Numbered from the stretch's first letter, positions 52,978 through 61,674 are shown. The stretch is 64,000 nucleotides of DNA from Paenibacillus montaniterrae (GCF_018403185.1 NZ_BOSE01000001.1:186001-250000), one strand, 5' to 3'. Program-made: numbers and translations. The notes: generated from the sequence alone by a model not told the origin.

Positions 52978-53100
52978 AGAATTTCCCCTTTCTTTCTTGT
53001 ATAGTTGTAGACGATTTTCAAATCCAGTAAGTTACATATTTAAGAAAATTGTTTGCAGATTTTGATATTTAAATAAACCATGTTTCACCGTCTAGTTATA

Positions 53101-53129
53101 CACCTATTGCTGCCGCGGTGCATAGTATA
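53101..53129 (+). promoter_or_regulatory. Probable sigma-K promoter for dpaA-dpaB
   Basis: AC (53102-53103, in CACC), a 17-base spacer and CATAGTATA (53121-53129) match the sigma-K pattern (AC, then CATAnnnTA), about 35 bases before dpaA. In B. subtilis the spoVF operon is transcribed by sigma-K in the mother cell. Confidence 0.65.
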
Positions 53130-53163
53130 GCATATATTTTTGAGCCAGAAAGGAGTGTGCCCC

Positions 53164-54057
53164 ATGTTGACGGGCGTCAATGTACTTCTGCTTGGCGGAG
53201 ATGCAAGGCAACTCGAAATCATCAATAAGCTTTGCGAAAGTAATGCAACGGTTAGCATTTGCGGCTTTGACCAAAAAAAGGAACTTCATGAGAAGGCAAT
53301 TCCAATCGAACTGACTAAAGAATCTTTTGCCAAACTTGATGCATTGCTTTTGCCAGCAGTTGGTTGTGATGACGATGGGTATGTTCATACCGTTTTCAGC
53401 AGTGAGTCGTTCCAGCTTACCGATGAGCTGTTGGCAGCGTTGCCTAAAACTTGCGTCATATATGCAGGCATGGCAAAGCCATACTTGAAGGAGCTATGCG
53501 CACGCCATGCGTTACCGTTAGTTGAATTATTCGAGCGCGACGATATCGCGATTTATAACTCTATTCCAACGATGGAAGGCGCCCTTATGATGGCCATCCA
53601 GCATACTGATTTTACAATACATCGCTCCCATTCGATGGTGCTGGGCTTTGGCAGAACGGGGATCTCGATGGCTAGAGGCTTGCAAGCGCTGGGCTCAACG
53701 GTGTGGATGGGTGTAAGGCGATCCGAGCAATTTGCACGTGCATATGAAATGGGCTTCCAGCCCTTTTACACCAAGGATCTTGAGCACGTTGCGGCGAATA
53801 TTGACTTGCTTTTTAATACAATTCCGACTATGATAATCACAGCACAAATAATCAACAAACTGCAAAAACACGCAGTTATCATTGATCTGGCAACGAAGCC
53901 TGGAGGCACAGATTTTGCGTATGCAGAATCGAAAGGGATTAAAGCACTGCTTGCCCCTGGCCTTCCTGGAATTGTAGCTCCGAAAACCGCAGGTCTAATT
54001 CTCGCCGATTGCTTAAGCCAATTATTGTTGGAACAAAAGAATCGGAGGGAAAAATGA
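53164..54057 (+). CDS. dpaA: Dipicolinate synthase subunit A
   Basis: DpaA (SpoVFA) makes dipicolinic acid from dihydroxy-tetrahydrodipicolinate in the mother cell, for spore core dehydration. The 297 residues have a Rossmann-type N-terminus ('MLTGVNVLLLGGDARQLEII'), 'LFERDDIAIYNSIPTMEGAL', an NAD-binding 'VLGFGRTGISMARGLQALGS' and 'ALLAPGLPGIVAPKTAGLIL'. Length equals B. subtilis SpoVFA. The ATG at 53164 has AAAGGAGTG upstream; an in-frame start at 53140 would precede it. It overlaps dpaB by 4 bases. Confidence 0.97.
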   Translation: MLTGVNVLLLGGDARQLEIINKLCESNATVSICGFDQKKELHEKAIPIELTKESFAKLDALLLPAVGCDDDGYVHTVFSSESFQLTDELLAALPKTCVIYAGMAKPYLKELCARHALPLVELFERDDIAIYNSIPTMEGALMMAIQHTDFTIHRSHSMVLGFGRTGISMARGLQALGSTVWMGVRRSEQFARAYEMGFQPFYTKDLEHVAANIDLLFNTIPTMIITAQIINKLQKHAVIIDLATKPGGTDFAYAESKGIKALLAPGLPGIVAPKTAGLILADCLSQLLLEQKNRREK

Positions 54058-54644
54058 TGGATTGGAACGGAAAAACAGTTGGTTATGCGCTGTCAGGCTC
54101 ACATTGCACATTTGAAGAGGTAATGCCGCAAATTCAACGGTTTGTTGATGCGGGCGCAAATGTAATTCCTATTGTTTCAAATTCGCTGGTTACAACAGAT
54201 ACCCGTTTTGGCACAGCTGAAAAATGGCGCAATGAGCTGACGAGAATTACAGGCAACGAAATCATTTCATCCATTGTGCAGGCAGAGCCGTTGGGGCCGT
54301 CGAAAAAAATCGATGTGCTGACCATCGCTCCTTGTACAGGTAATACAACAAGCAGATTGGCTAATGCGATTACGGACAGCGCTGTGCTGATGGCTGCTAA
54401 AGCGCAAATGCGCAACAGCAGACCGATCGTGCTGGCGATTTCCACTAATGACGGCCTGGGCTTGAATGCCGCCAATATCGCCAAACTGCTCGTTACCAAA
54501 AATATTTATTTTGTGCCGTTCGGTCAAGACGATCCTATCAATAAGCCAAACTCATTGGTTGCTAGAATGGACTTGATAATGGAAGCATGTGAAGCAGCTC
54601 TGCAAGGCAAGCAATTGCAGCCTATGCTAATCGAGCGGCATTAA
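54054..54644 (+). CDS. dpaB: Dipicolinate synthase subunit B (flavoprotein-like)
   Basis: DpaB (SpoVFB) is the second subunit of dipicolinate synthase and has the flavoprotein/Dfp-like fold. The 196 residues show 'VGYALSGSHCTFEEVMPQIQ' at the N-terminus and 'LTIAPCTGNTTSRLANAITD' near 90-109. CGGAGGGAAAA precedes ATGATG at 54054; the second ATG is equally possible. It overlaps the dpaA stop, which suggests equal synthesis of the two subunits. asd follows. Confidence 0.97.
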   Translation: MMDWNGKTVGYALSGSHCTFEEVMPQIQRFVDAGANVIPIVSNSLVTTDTRFGTAEKWRNELTRITGNEIISSIVQAEPLGPSKKIDVLTIAPCTGNTTSRLANAITDSAVLMAAKAQMRNSRPIVLAISTNDGLGLNAANIAKLLVTKNIYFVPFGQDDPINKPNSLVARMDLIMEACEAALQGKQLQPMLIERH

Positions 54645-54672
54645 TATATAAACAGAGGGGAGAAGACATCGA

Positions 54673-55707
54673 ATGTCAAATCAAAAAGTGTACAATGTCG
54701 CCGTAGTCGGTGCAACTGGAGCAGTAGGGGAACAAATTATTAAACTATTGGAAACGAGAAACTTCCCTATTCAACAAATCAAGTTTCTTTCGTCAGCACG
54801 CTCTGCTGGCAAGAAGCTTACGTTTAAAGGTCAAGAGTATGTCATTGAGGAAGCAACACCAGACAGCTTTAATGATGTGCATATTGCACTGTTTAGTGCC
54901 GGCGGTGACGTGAGCAAGGCGCTTGCTCCTGAAGCGGCTAAGCGTGGTGCAGTATGTATTGATAATACGAGCGCTTTCCGTATGGATCCAAATACACCAC
55001 TTGTGGTGCCTGAGGTCAACCCTGAAAAAATTAAAGAGCATAATGGCATTATTGCTAATCCTAACTGCTCAACGATCCAAATGGTTGCTGCTTTAAAGCC
55101 GCTCCATGATCGTTATAGCATTAAACGCGTCATCGTCTCCACTTATCAAGCTGTTTCTGGTGCAGGCGCTCGCGCGATTCAAGAAACGCTGCGCCAAACT
55201 CGCGCAGTGCTTGACGAGCAAGAGGTGCAGCCGGATGTGCTTCCAGTGGGCGGTTTGCCGGTGAAGCATCAAATCGCGTTTAACGCTATTCCGCAAATTG
55301 ACAAGTTTACAGACAATGGCTATACATTTGAAGAAATGAAAATGACGAATGAAACGAAAAAAATTATGGGTGATGAATCGATCGAGGTATCCGCAACCTG
55401 TGTGCGTATTCCAGTCATTTATGGTCACTCCGAGTCTGTATATGTTGAGTTTAATGAGCAATTCGATATTGATGAGGTTAAAGCGCTGCTGGCTGAAGCA
55501 CCTGGCGTAACGCTGGTAGATGATCCAGCCAATCAGCAATATCCACTAGCTACGGATGCGGCGGGCAAGCCGGACGTATTTGTTGGCCGTATTCGCCGTG
55601 ATATTACGAGCGAAAAAGGGTTGAATATGTGGATTGTTTCAGACAATCTATTAAAAGGTGCGGCATGGAACGCAGTACAAATCGCTGAATACATCGTTAA
55701 AGGATAA
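54673..55707 (+). CDS. asd: Aspartate-semialdehyde dehydrogenase
   Basis: Asd reduces aspartyl phosphate to the semialdehyde, feeding the diaminopimelate, lysine and dipicolinate routes. The 344 residues have the NADP site 'VAVVGATGAVGEQIIKLLE', the active-site Cys in 'GIIANPNCSTIQMVAALKP' (about 126-144) and 'RIPVIYGHSESVYVEF'. GAGGGGAGAAG lies upstream of the ATG. With dapG and dapA it supplies precursors for wall cross-links and for DpaAB. Confidence 0.98.
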   Translation: MSNQKVYNVAVVGATGAVGEQIIKLLETRNFPIQQIKFLSSARSAGKKLTFKGQEYVIEEATPDSFNDVHIALFSAGGDVSKALAPEAAKRGAVCIDNTSAFRMDPNTPLVVPEVNPEKIKEHNGIIANPNCSTIQMVAALKPLHDRYSIKRVIVSTYQAVSGAGARAIQETLRQTRAVLDEQEVQPDVLPVGGLPVKHQIAFNAIPQIDKFTDNGYTFEEMKMTNETKKIMGDESIEVSATCVRIPVIYGHSESVYVEFNEQFDIDEVKALLAEAPGVTLVDDPANQQYPLATDAAGKPDVFVGRIRRDITSEKGLNMWIVSDNLLKGAAWNAVQIAEYIVKG

Positions 55708-55755
55708 GCAGATTCCGACTTAGCATCTAAGGTTAGACAGCTTGGAGGCGAAGTT

Positions 55756-56970
55756 ATGCGAATTATTGTGCAGAAATTCGGCGGTACTTCATTATCGACA
55801 AGTCAAGCTAAAGAACATGTTATTCATCATATAAAACGCGAACGAGACAACGGCTATGCCGTTGTCGTCGTTGTATCTGCGATCGGTCGGCGCGGTGATC
55901 CATATGCGACAGATACGCTGTTGGAGCAATTGGCGCCTTTTGCTGCCTATGTGGATCTTAAAGAGCAGGATATGCTGCTTAGCTGCGGCGAGATGATTAG
56001 TGCAACGCTAATCGGAACGCAAATTCGCGCTGCGGGCATGCCTGCAGTCGTGCTGTCAGGGGCTGAAGCCGGCATAGAGACGGATGACGATTATGGCTCG
56101 GCTAAAATCATTGCGATCCATCCCGAGCGCATTGTAAAGGCGCTGGAAGCGGGACAGGTCGTTGTAGTAACGGGCTTTCAAGGTCGAACCAAACAAGGTG
56201 CGATTACGACATTAGGCAGAGGCGGCAGCGATACATCAGCAACTGCTTTGGGTGCGGCGCTTCAAGCCGAGATTGTGGACATATATACGGATGTTAATGG
56301 CGTGCTGACAGCAGATCCCAAGCTGGTTAGTGATGCGCGGCCAATCGCCAAGGTAAGCTATGCGGAAATTTGCCATATGGCGAGAGAAGGGGCGAAGGTC
56401 GTTCATCCGCGAGCAGTTGAAATTGCCCAGCAGGCTCGCATCCCTGTTCGTGTACGCTCTACCTTCTCGGAGGAAGAAGGAACACTGGTGCAGGATGAAG
56501 CCTGGCAGCATAATGAGCATGCTGTGCTCGATCGCCATGTAACAGGTATTGCCTATGCTTTAGGCATAACGCAGCTGCATGTTTCCGGAACCGAGCAGCA
56601 GCCGCATGATCCGCGGCTTATTTTTGAAAGCTTGGCGGCACATGGCATCAGCGTTGATTTCATTAATGTTACAGCCAGCCACTCTTTATTTACGGTGCAA
56701 GGGGAGCAGGCGCAGCTGGCCGAGAAACTGATAGCCGAGCAGGGGCTGCAGGTCAGGCTTGAAGCCGCCTGTGCCAAGGTTTCCGTAATTGGCGGTGGCA
56801 TGAACGGTCAGCCCGGCGTAATGGCGCGCATCGTGTCCGCGCTTAGCCAAGAGCAAATACCGATCTTGCAATCTGCCGACTCCAATGCGGCAATTTGGGT
56901 GCTGGTGAAGGAGAAGCATATGGCGATGGCGTTAAAATGTTTACATTCAACGTTTGACCTGAATCGGTAA
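55756..56970 (+). CDS. dapG: Aspartate kinase I (DapG type)
   Basis: It phosphorylates aspartate, the first step of the aspartate family. The 404 residues begin 'MRIIVQKFGGTSLSTSQAKE' (the KFGGTS motif) and contain 'LGRGGSDTSATALGAALQAE' near 155-174 and two C-terminal ACT domains (about 265-404) for allosteric control. In B. subtilis DapG is the DAP-inhibited isozyme. TTGGAGGCGAAGTT precedes the ATG. No lysine riboswitch is seen upstream, unlike lysC. Confidence 0.96.
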   Translation: MRIIVQKFGGTSLSTSQAKEHVIHHIKRERDNGYAVVVVVSAIGRRGDPYATDTLLEQLAPFAAYVDLKEQDMLLSCGEMISATLIGTQIRAAGMPAVVLSGAEAGIETDDDYGSAKIIAIHPERIVKALEAGQVVVVTGFQGRTKQGAITTLGRGGSDTSATALGAALQAEIVDIYTDVNGVLTADPKLVSDARPIAKVSYAEICHMAREGAKVVHPRAVEIAQQARIPVRVRSTFSEEEGTLVQDEAWQHNEHAVLDRHVTGIAYALGITQLHVSGTEQQPHDPRLIFESLAAHGISVDFINVTASHSLFTVQGEQAQLAEKLIAEQGLQVRLEAACAKVSVIGGGMNGQPGVMARIVSALSQEQIPILQSADSNAAIWVLVKEKHMAMALKCLHSTFDLNR

Positions 56971-57003
56971 ACAATTTACAATTAAGAGATAGACGATAGC
57001 GAT

Positions 57004-57012
57004 TGCTATAAT
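57004..57012 (+). promoter_or_regulatory. Extended -10 promoter candidate before dapA
   Basis: TGCTATAAT at 57004-57012 is an extended -10 element; no -35 is recognisable at the right distance. It lies 40 bases before dapA and could give extra dapA transcription. Confidence 0.4.
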
Positions 57013-57052
57013 AGGATGTTTAATAAGGCATATCATTGTAGGAGGAGTTCGG

Positions 57053-57949
57053 ATGGAATTCGGAAGACTGATTACCGCGATGGTAACTCCTTTCGATAAC
57101 GAAGGTAATATTGATTGGACGACGACTGAGCGGCTATTGGAACGATTGATCGTAGAGGAAAAAAGCGAAAGCATTGTAGTGGCAGGTACGACTGGAGAGT
57201 CGCCTACGCTTACACATAATGAAAAGCTGGAGTTGTTTTCATTCGTAGTAAACAAGGTGGCTGGCAGAGCGAAGGTTATTGCTGGTACGGGAAGCAATAA
57301 CACACGAGCTTCCATCGAATTGTCCAAAGAGGCGGAGCAATGCGGGGTGGATGGCTTGCTGCTTGTAACCCCATATTACAACAAGCCGTCGCAGGAAGGG
57401 CTTTATCTGCACTTCAAAAGCATCGCCGAAAGTGTAAAGCTGCCGGTTATTTTGTATAACGTTGAAAGCAGAACAGCTGTAAATTTGTCAGCGCAAACTA
57501 CGCTGCGCCTTGCCGAGCTGCCAAATGTGGTTGCGACAAAGGATTGCGCGAGCCTGGAGCAGCTGGCGACGATCGCCGCTAATGCGCCAGAAGGCTTCCG
57601 CGTTTATTCTGGTGACGATAGTGCAGCCCTGCCAGCATTGGCAGTAGGCGCATACGGAATTATTAGCGTTGCTTCTCATGTTGTCGGCAAGGAAATGAAG
57701 CAAATGATCGACAGCTACTTGGCAGGGGATGTTGCCCAAGCAGCCAAGCTGCACCAAGAGCTGCTGACTGTTTTCAAAGGCTTGTTTTATTGCCCACACC
57801 CTACGCCTAATCCAGTACCGGTCAAGCACGCATTGTCCTTAACAGGCTTGCCTGTAGGCTCTGCACGACTTCCATTAGCTCCAATTACGAGTGAGGAAGC
57901 GGCATTTGTAGCAAGCTTGCCTCCTCTGCAAAAGCGTATGCAATCTTAA
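57053..57949 (+). CDS. dapA: 4-hydroxy-tetrahydrodipicolinate synthase
   Basis: DapA condenses pyruvate with aspartate semialdehyde; its product feeds both lysine/DAP synthesis and the spore's DpaAB. The 298 residues show 'RLITAMVTPFDNEGNIDW', 'VAGTTGESPTLTHNEKLELF', the active-site Tyr in 'LLVTPYYNKPSQEGLYLHF' and the Schiff-base Lys in 'LPNVVATKDCASLEQL'. GTAGGAGGAG precedes the ATG. It is followed by a strong terminator. Confidence 0.97.
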   Translation: MEFGRLITAMVTPFDNEGNIDWTTTERLLERLIVEEKSESIVVAGTTGESPTLTHNEKLELFSFVVNKVAGRAKVIAGTGSNNTRASIELSKEAEQCGVDGLLLVTPYYNKPSQEGLYLHFKSIAESVKLPVILYNVESRTAVNLSAQTTLRLAELPNVVATKDCASLEQLATIAANAPEGFRVYSGDDSAALPALAVGAYGIISVASHVVGKEMKQMIDSYLAGDVAQAAKLHQELLTVFKGLFYCPHPTPNPVPVKHALSLTGLPVGSARLPLAPITSEEAAFVASLPPLQKRMQS

Positions 57950-57967
57950 ATAAATGATAAGCGATTG

Positions 57968-58000
57968 GACTGTATGTCGACTGACATGCAGTCTTTTTTA
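57968..58000 (+). terminator. Intrinsic terminator after dapA
   Basis: GACTGTATGTC-GACT-GACATGCAGTC (one T-G internal mismatch) followed by six T ends the asd-dapG-dapA unit. Confidence 0.9.
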
Positions 58001-58178
58001 TTGGGCTGCGCGATGTTTAAGGGGCAACATTTAAATTTTTACATGCTTCACAAGAATTTCGTGCTTCAAGTAGGGAATACTAATTGACATGAATAGGCTA
58101 AGCTCGTTGGTTAAATGCTGCGGCAGCGGTTAGTTCGGGCTGAAGGAATGGTTTCATAGCCATATTTTGACTCGTGAC
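58001..58178. other. Gene-free stretch upstream of the RNase J promoter
   Basis: Part of the 393-base gap between dapA and the RNase J gene. Apart from the dapA terminator before it and the promoter and leader hairpin after it, I see no reading frame, repeat or RNA motif that I can support here. A lone TTGACA near 58085 has no matching -10 element. Confidence 0.5.
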
Positions 58179-58208
58179 TTGTGTAATCGCTTTTTAATCA
58201 TGTATAAT
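58179..58208 (+). promoter_or_regulatory. Sigma-A promoter for the RNase J gene
   Basis: TTGTGT (58179-58184), an 18-base spacer and a perfect TATAAT (58203-58208), 135 bases before the gene. Confidence 0.65.
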
Positions 58209-58259
58209 GGAATTAAGTGAATGGGTGCGGCAAATTAAAGAATTAAGTTTTGTAAATTC

Positions 58260-58286
58260 CGTCAGAGCGGCATCTGGCGTTTTTTA
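58260..58286 (+). terminator. Terminator-like hairpin in the RNase J leader
   Basis: CGTCAGA (58260-58266) and TCTGGCG (58273-58279) pair with one G-U around GCGGCA, followed directly by six T. It lies between the promoter and the start codon, so it may attenuate RNase J expression. Confidence 0.6.
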
Positions 58287-58342
58287 GTAATATAAATCAA
58301 ATCAATTACTTAAGTAATGGACTATAGGAGGTATAGATTCAC

Positions 58343-60022
58343 TTGTCAAAAAAGAATAACCAAGATAAACTACTGGTCTTCGCCTTGGGCGGTGTTGGTG
58401 AGATTGGTAAGAACATGTATGTCGTGCAATACAATGACGACATCGTGGTCGTTGATGCTGGTCTTAAGTTTCCCGAGGAGGATATGCTAGGGATTGATAT
58501 TGTCATTCCTGATGTTTCCTATCTCGTGGAAAATCAAGACAAGGTTCGCGGCATTCTTATCACTCACGGTCATGAGGATCACATTGGCGGACTGCCATAT
58601 GTGCTGAAAAGCTTGAATGTGCCCGTATATGCAACGAAGCTTACGTTAGGTCTGATTGAAGTTAAGCTCAAGGAAGCAGGAATGCTGGGCGATACGAAGC
58701 GGATTTTAATTACAGCAGAAAGCGAGCTGCAGCTCGGTTCGATCAAGGCAAGCTTTTTCAAAACAAACCACAGTATACCGGATTCGGTCGGTGTCTGCCT
58801 GGATACGCCAGAAGGCATTATTGTCCATACCGGCGACTTCAAATTCGATCATTCTCCAGTTAATGAGCAATATGCTGACCTGCAGCGCATTGCAGAAATT
58901 GGGAAAAAAGGTGTACTGGCGCTGCTTTCTGATTCTACTAATGCAGAGCGTCCAGGCTACACGCCTTCCGAAAAAAATGTAGGAAACCGATTAGAGGACA
59001 TTTTCCGTACAGCTACACAGCGTGTCGTTGTTGCTACGTTTGCTTCTAATGTGCATCGTATTCAACAGGTCATTAACGCTGCGATTGCAACTCGCCGCAA
59101 AATTGCAGTCGTGGGACGCAGTATGGTCAATGTGGTGACAATTGCAAACGAGTTAGGCTATTTGAATATTCCTGAAGGAATGCTGATCGAGCCAGAGGAA
59201 GTTAATCGTCTGGCGGCTGACCGCGTAGTCATTTTGTGTACGGGAAGCCAGGGCGAGCCGATGTCTGCCTTGACACGAATGGCTAGATCTACGCATCGCA
59301 AAGTTGATATTTTGCCTGGAGATACGGTGATCATTGCCGCGACACCTATCCCTGGTAATGAACGTTATGTAGGACGAACTGTTGATGAACTCTATCGTTT
59401 AGGCGCTAATGTTATCTACGGTTCCGGCTCTGTATCCGGTGTCCATGTTTCGGGACACGGCAGTCAGGAAGAGCTTAAGCTAATGCTTAATTTGGTTAAA
59501 CCAAAGTATTTCATTCCGATTCATGGTGAGTATCGTATGCTTCGCATCCATGCAGATCTTGCTGAAGAAGTAGGAATTGATCCAGAAAATGTATTTGTCC
59601 TTGATAATGGGGACACGGTTGAGTTTCAAAATGGTCAAGCAGCCAGAGGTGTAAAGGTACAGGCTGGTCGCGTGCTAATTGATGGCTTGGGCGTAGGCGA
59701 TGTAGGAAATATCGTCCTTCGCGATCGCAAGCTTTTGTCTCAGGATGGAATTTTAGTTGTCGTTGTTACGCTTAGCAAGGAAGACGGTACAATACTATCT
59801 GGACCAGATATTATTTCCCGTGGCTTTGTCTACGTGCGCGAGTCTGAAGGCTTGCTTGACGAAGCAAATCGCATCGTAACCTCGACGTTAAATAAGCTTA
59901 TGAACGATAAAGTCAACGAATGGGCATCTTTAAAAACAAATGTAAAGGATTCTCTTGGAAGATTCCTTTATGAACAAACACGTCGCCGTCCAATGATTTT
60001 GCCAATTATTATGGAAGTCTAG
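58343..60022 (+). CDS. rnjB: Ribonuclease J (rnjB locus, intact active site)
   Basis: RNase J enzymes are beta-CASP metallo-beta-lactamase nucleases with endo- and 5'-exonuclease activity. The 559 residues show 'ITHGHEDHIGGLPYVLKSL' near residues 73-91 with all zinc ligands, 'IIVHTGDFKFDHSP' with the second Asp, the beta-CASP region, 'HVSGHGSQEELKLMLNLVKP' and 'PMILPIIMEV' at the end. By position and several blocks it corresponds to B. subtilis RnjB (J2), whose first motif is degenerate; here it is intact. The start is TTG with TAGGAGGT. Confidence 0.95.
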   Translation: MSKKNNQDKLLVFALGGVGEIGKNMYVVQYNDDIVVVDAGLKFPEEDMLGIDIVIPDVSYLVENQDKVRGILITHGHEDHIGGLPYVLKSLNVPVYATKLTLGLIEVKLKEAGMLGDTKRILITAESELQLGSIKASFFKTNHSIPDSVGVCLDTPEGIIVHTGDFKFDHSPVNEQYADLQRIAEIGKKGVLALLSDSTNAERPGYTPSEKNVGNRLEDIFRTATQRVVVATFASNVHRIQQVINAAIATRRKIAVVGRSMVNVVTIANELGYLNIPEGMLIEPEEVNRLAADRVVILCTGSQGEPMSALTRMARSTHRKVDILPGDTVIIAATPIPGNERYVGRTVDELYRLGANVIYGSGSVSGVHVSGHGSQEELKLMLNLVKPKYFIPIHGEYRMLRIHADLAEEVGIDPENVFVLDNGDTVEFQNGQAARGVKVQAGRVLIDGLGVGDVGNIVLRDRKLLSQDGILVVVVTLSKEDGTILSGPDIISRGFVYVRESEGLLDEANRIVTSTLNKLMNDKVNEWASLKTNVKDSLGRFLYEQTRRRPMILPIIMEV

Positions 60023-60047
60023 CTAAAGCTTTCCATTCACCTAAATT

Positions 60048-60094
60048 AACTAGCTAATTCTGTGTCGTAAGAAGCAGAATTAGCTAGTTTTTTT
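60048..60094 (+). terminator. Intrinsic terminator after RNase J
   Basis: AACTAGCTAATTCTG (60048-60062) and CAGAATTAGCTAGTT (60075-60089) form a perfect 15-bp stem with a 12-base loop and a T-run. The outer A-rich side is poor, so it mainly works on the + strand. Confidence 0.92.
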
Positions 60095-60125
60095 ATACTT
60101 TTTGGCCTATTTTTCTAAAAAACAA

Positions 60126-60153
60126 TTGATTCTATTAAAGTTTAGCATATAAT
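60126..60153 (+). promoter_or_regulatory. Sigma-A promoter for the SLH-CAP gene
   Basis: TTGATT (60126-60131), a 16-base spacer and TATAAT (60148-60153), about 118 bases before the start codon. Confidence 0.6.
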
Positions 60154-60270
60154 GGAAGAACAATAGTTTCATAGCTAAAATATTCATGCAGCTAAGGTTC
60201 GTTAACAGGTCAATAATCAAAGCAAGTAAAATGCAAGGTTTATTAATGAAATGCATACGAGGTGATTACT

Positions 60271-61659
60271 GTGAAAGTTAATAAACGGTTATTGGTAATG
60301 TTAGCATGTTGTTTTGTCATCTTATGTGGCAGCTATGGCATGAAAGTAGACGCATCAGGGTCGTTACCGTTCAAGGATGTGAGCAGCAAGCATTGGGCAA
60401 GATCAGCAATTGCTTGGGGCTATGAGCAAGGCATTGTTCAAGGCAATCAGAACAACAATTTTTTACCTGAGGCGAAAGTAACAGAAGCTGAATTTTTAGC
60501 AATGGTTGTGCGAGCATATTCTGATGAGCTATCGGTCAGAAATGCAGCAAAAGGAGAGAAATGGTATCGTCCTTATTTTGACTTGGCAACAGATAAGCAA
60601 TGGTATATTTATGGCTATAACGTAACGTCCCAACGTTACCATGTAGCGAATCTTATCTATACGATGCTAAAGGGCGCTTATCGCAGCGATGAGACATCTA
60701 TCCAATATTTACTGGATACTGGATTGTCCAGCGGTAAAAACAGCGCAACTGTTGCTGGATACTTGCCTTACGACCAATTGACGCGTGCAGAAGCTATTGT
60801 GTTTGTTCAACGTATGAAAAGCAAGCTCCCATCTCTGTCCGGGGAGCCAAGTGACCGAGTCAATACCGGCTTGCGCAACATCAAGCTAGGAGATACGGAA
60901 GCGGTATTGCTCAAGCAGCTAGGACAGCCAGACCGCAAGGATTCATCTCAGTACAGCTACACCTGGTATGTGTACAACAAAAAACCTAATCAATTCGCGA
61001 TGTATGGTGTCGCAGCCGATAAAACGGTAGTGGCGATGTATTCCAACGCTCGCGATGTGTGGGGACTGGATCAGCCTATAAAAGTCGGGTCAAGTTACTC
61101 TGCCCTGACTCAGAAAATAGGCAAGCCAGCTGATGCCGGAGCTAATGGTTATGTAGAGCATAAGGCTAACGGTGTTGTAACAAACTATTATTTGGACGCA
61201 AATGCGGATCAATCTGTTGATGGCATACTCGTTTATGCTGCTGACAAACTTGGTTCAGCGAACTCCAATCAAGCTGCTGTCGATTCCGGCTTTGATCGTC
61301 AAATTTTTGACTTAACCAACGTGTTTCGTCATAAAAATGCTGTTCGATCACAGCTGACATGGAACGACAAAGCTGCTAGTGCAGCTTACTCACACAGCAA
61401 GGATATGTATACGAATAAGTATATGGATCATACAAACTTGCGTGGACAATCGCCTCAAGATCGTATGGAGGCAGCAGGACTAAGAAACTTTGGCGGTGGC
61501 GAAAACATAGCCTATGGCTATGAAAACAGCTTTGGAGTATATGCTGGCTGGGTCAACTCAGCAGGGCATCGTGAAAATATGCTGTATGAGCATTATCGTA
61601 TGCTTGGCGTAGGTTCTTACCGCACTTATTATACTCAAAACTTTGTCCTCCCTTATTAA
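60271..61659 (+). CDS. Secreted SLH and CAP domain protein
   Basis: The 462-residue precursor has a signal peptide (about 1-28). An SLH-type region follows (about 34-180), beginning 'PFKDVSSKHWARSAIAWGYE', which would hold it at the wall. A CAP-associated middle domain comes next (about 205-330, 'GLRNIKLGDTEAVLLKQLGQ'), then a C-terminal CAP/SCP domain (about 350-462) with 'SHSKDMYTNKYMDHTNLRG' and 'YAGWVNSAGHRENMLYEHYR'. The CAP His/Glu residues are present; bacterial CAP function is unsettled. GAGGTGA at 60259-60265 favours the GTG at 60271 over GTG 60262. It is inserted between rnjB and tepA and has its own promoter and terminator. Confidence 0.9.
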   Translation: MKVNKRLLVMLACCFVILCGSYGMKVDASGSLPFKDVSSKHWARSAIAWGYEQGIVQGNQNNNFLPEAKVTEAEFLAMVVRAYSDELSVRNAAKGEKWYRPYFDLATDKQWYIYGYNVTSQRYHVANLIYTMLKGAYRSDETSIQYLLDTGLSSGKNSATVAGYLPYDQLTRAEAIVFVQRMKSKLPSLSGEPSDRVNTGLRNIKLGDTEAVLLKQLGQPDRKDSSQYSYTWYVYNKKPNQFAMYGVAADKTVVAMYSNARDVWGLDQPIKVGSSYSALTQKIGKPADAGANGYVEHKANGVVTNYYLDANADQSVDGILVYAADKLGSANSNQAAVDSGFDRQIFDLTNVFRHKNAVRSQLTWNDKAASAAYSHSKDMYTNKYMDHTNLRGQSPQDRMEAAGLRNFGGGENIAYGYENSFGVYAGWVNSAGHRENMLYEHYRMLGVGSYRTYYTQNFVLPY

Positions 61660-61674
61660 TAAGTAATAGGCTTC

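Noticed and set aside
55708..55755. Lysine riboswitch before dapG
   Set aside because: The gap is 48 bases and carries only a ribosome site; an L-box needs about 170 bases.
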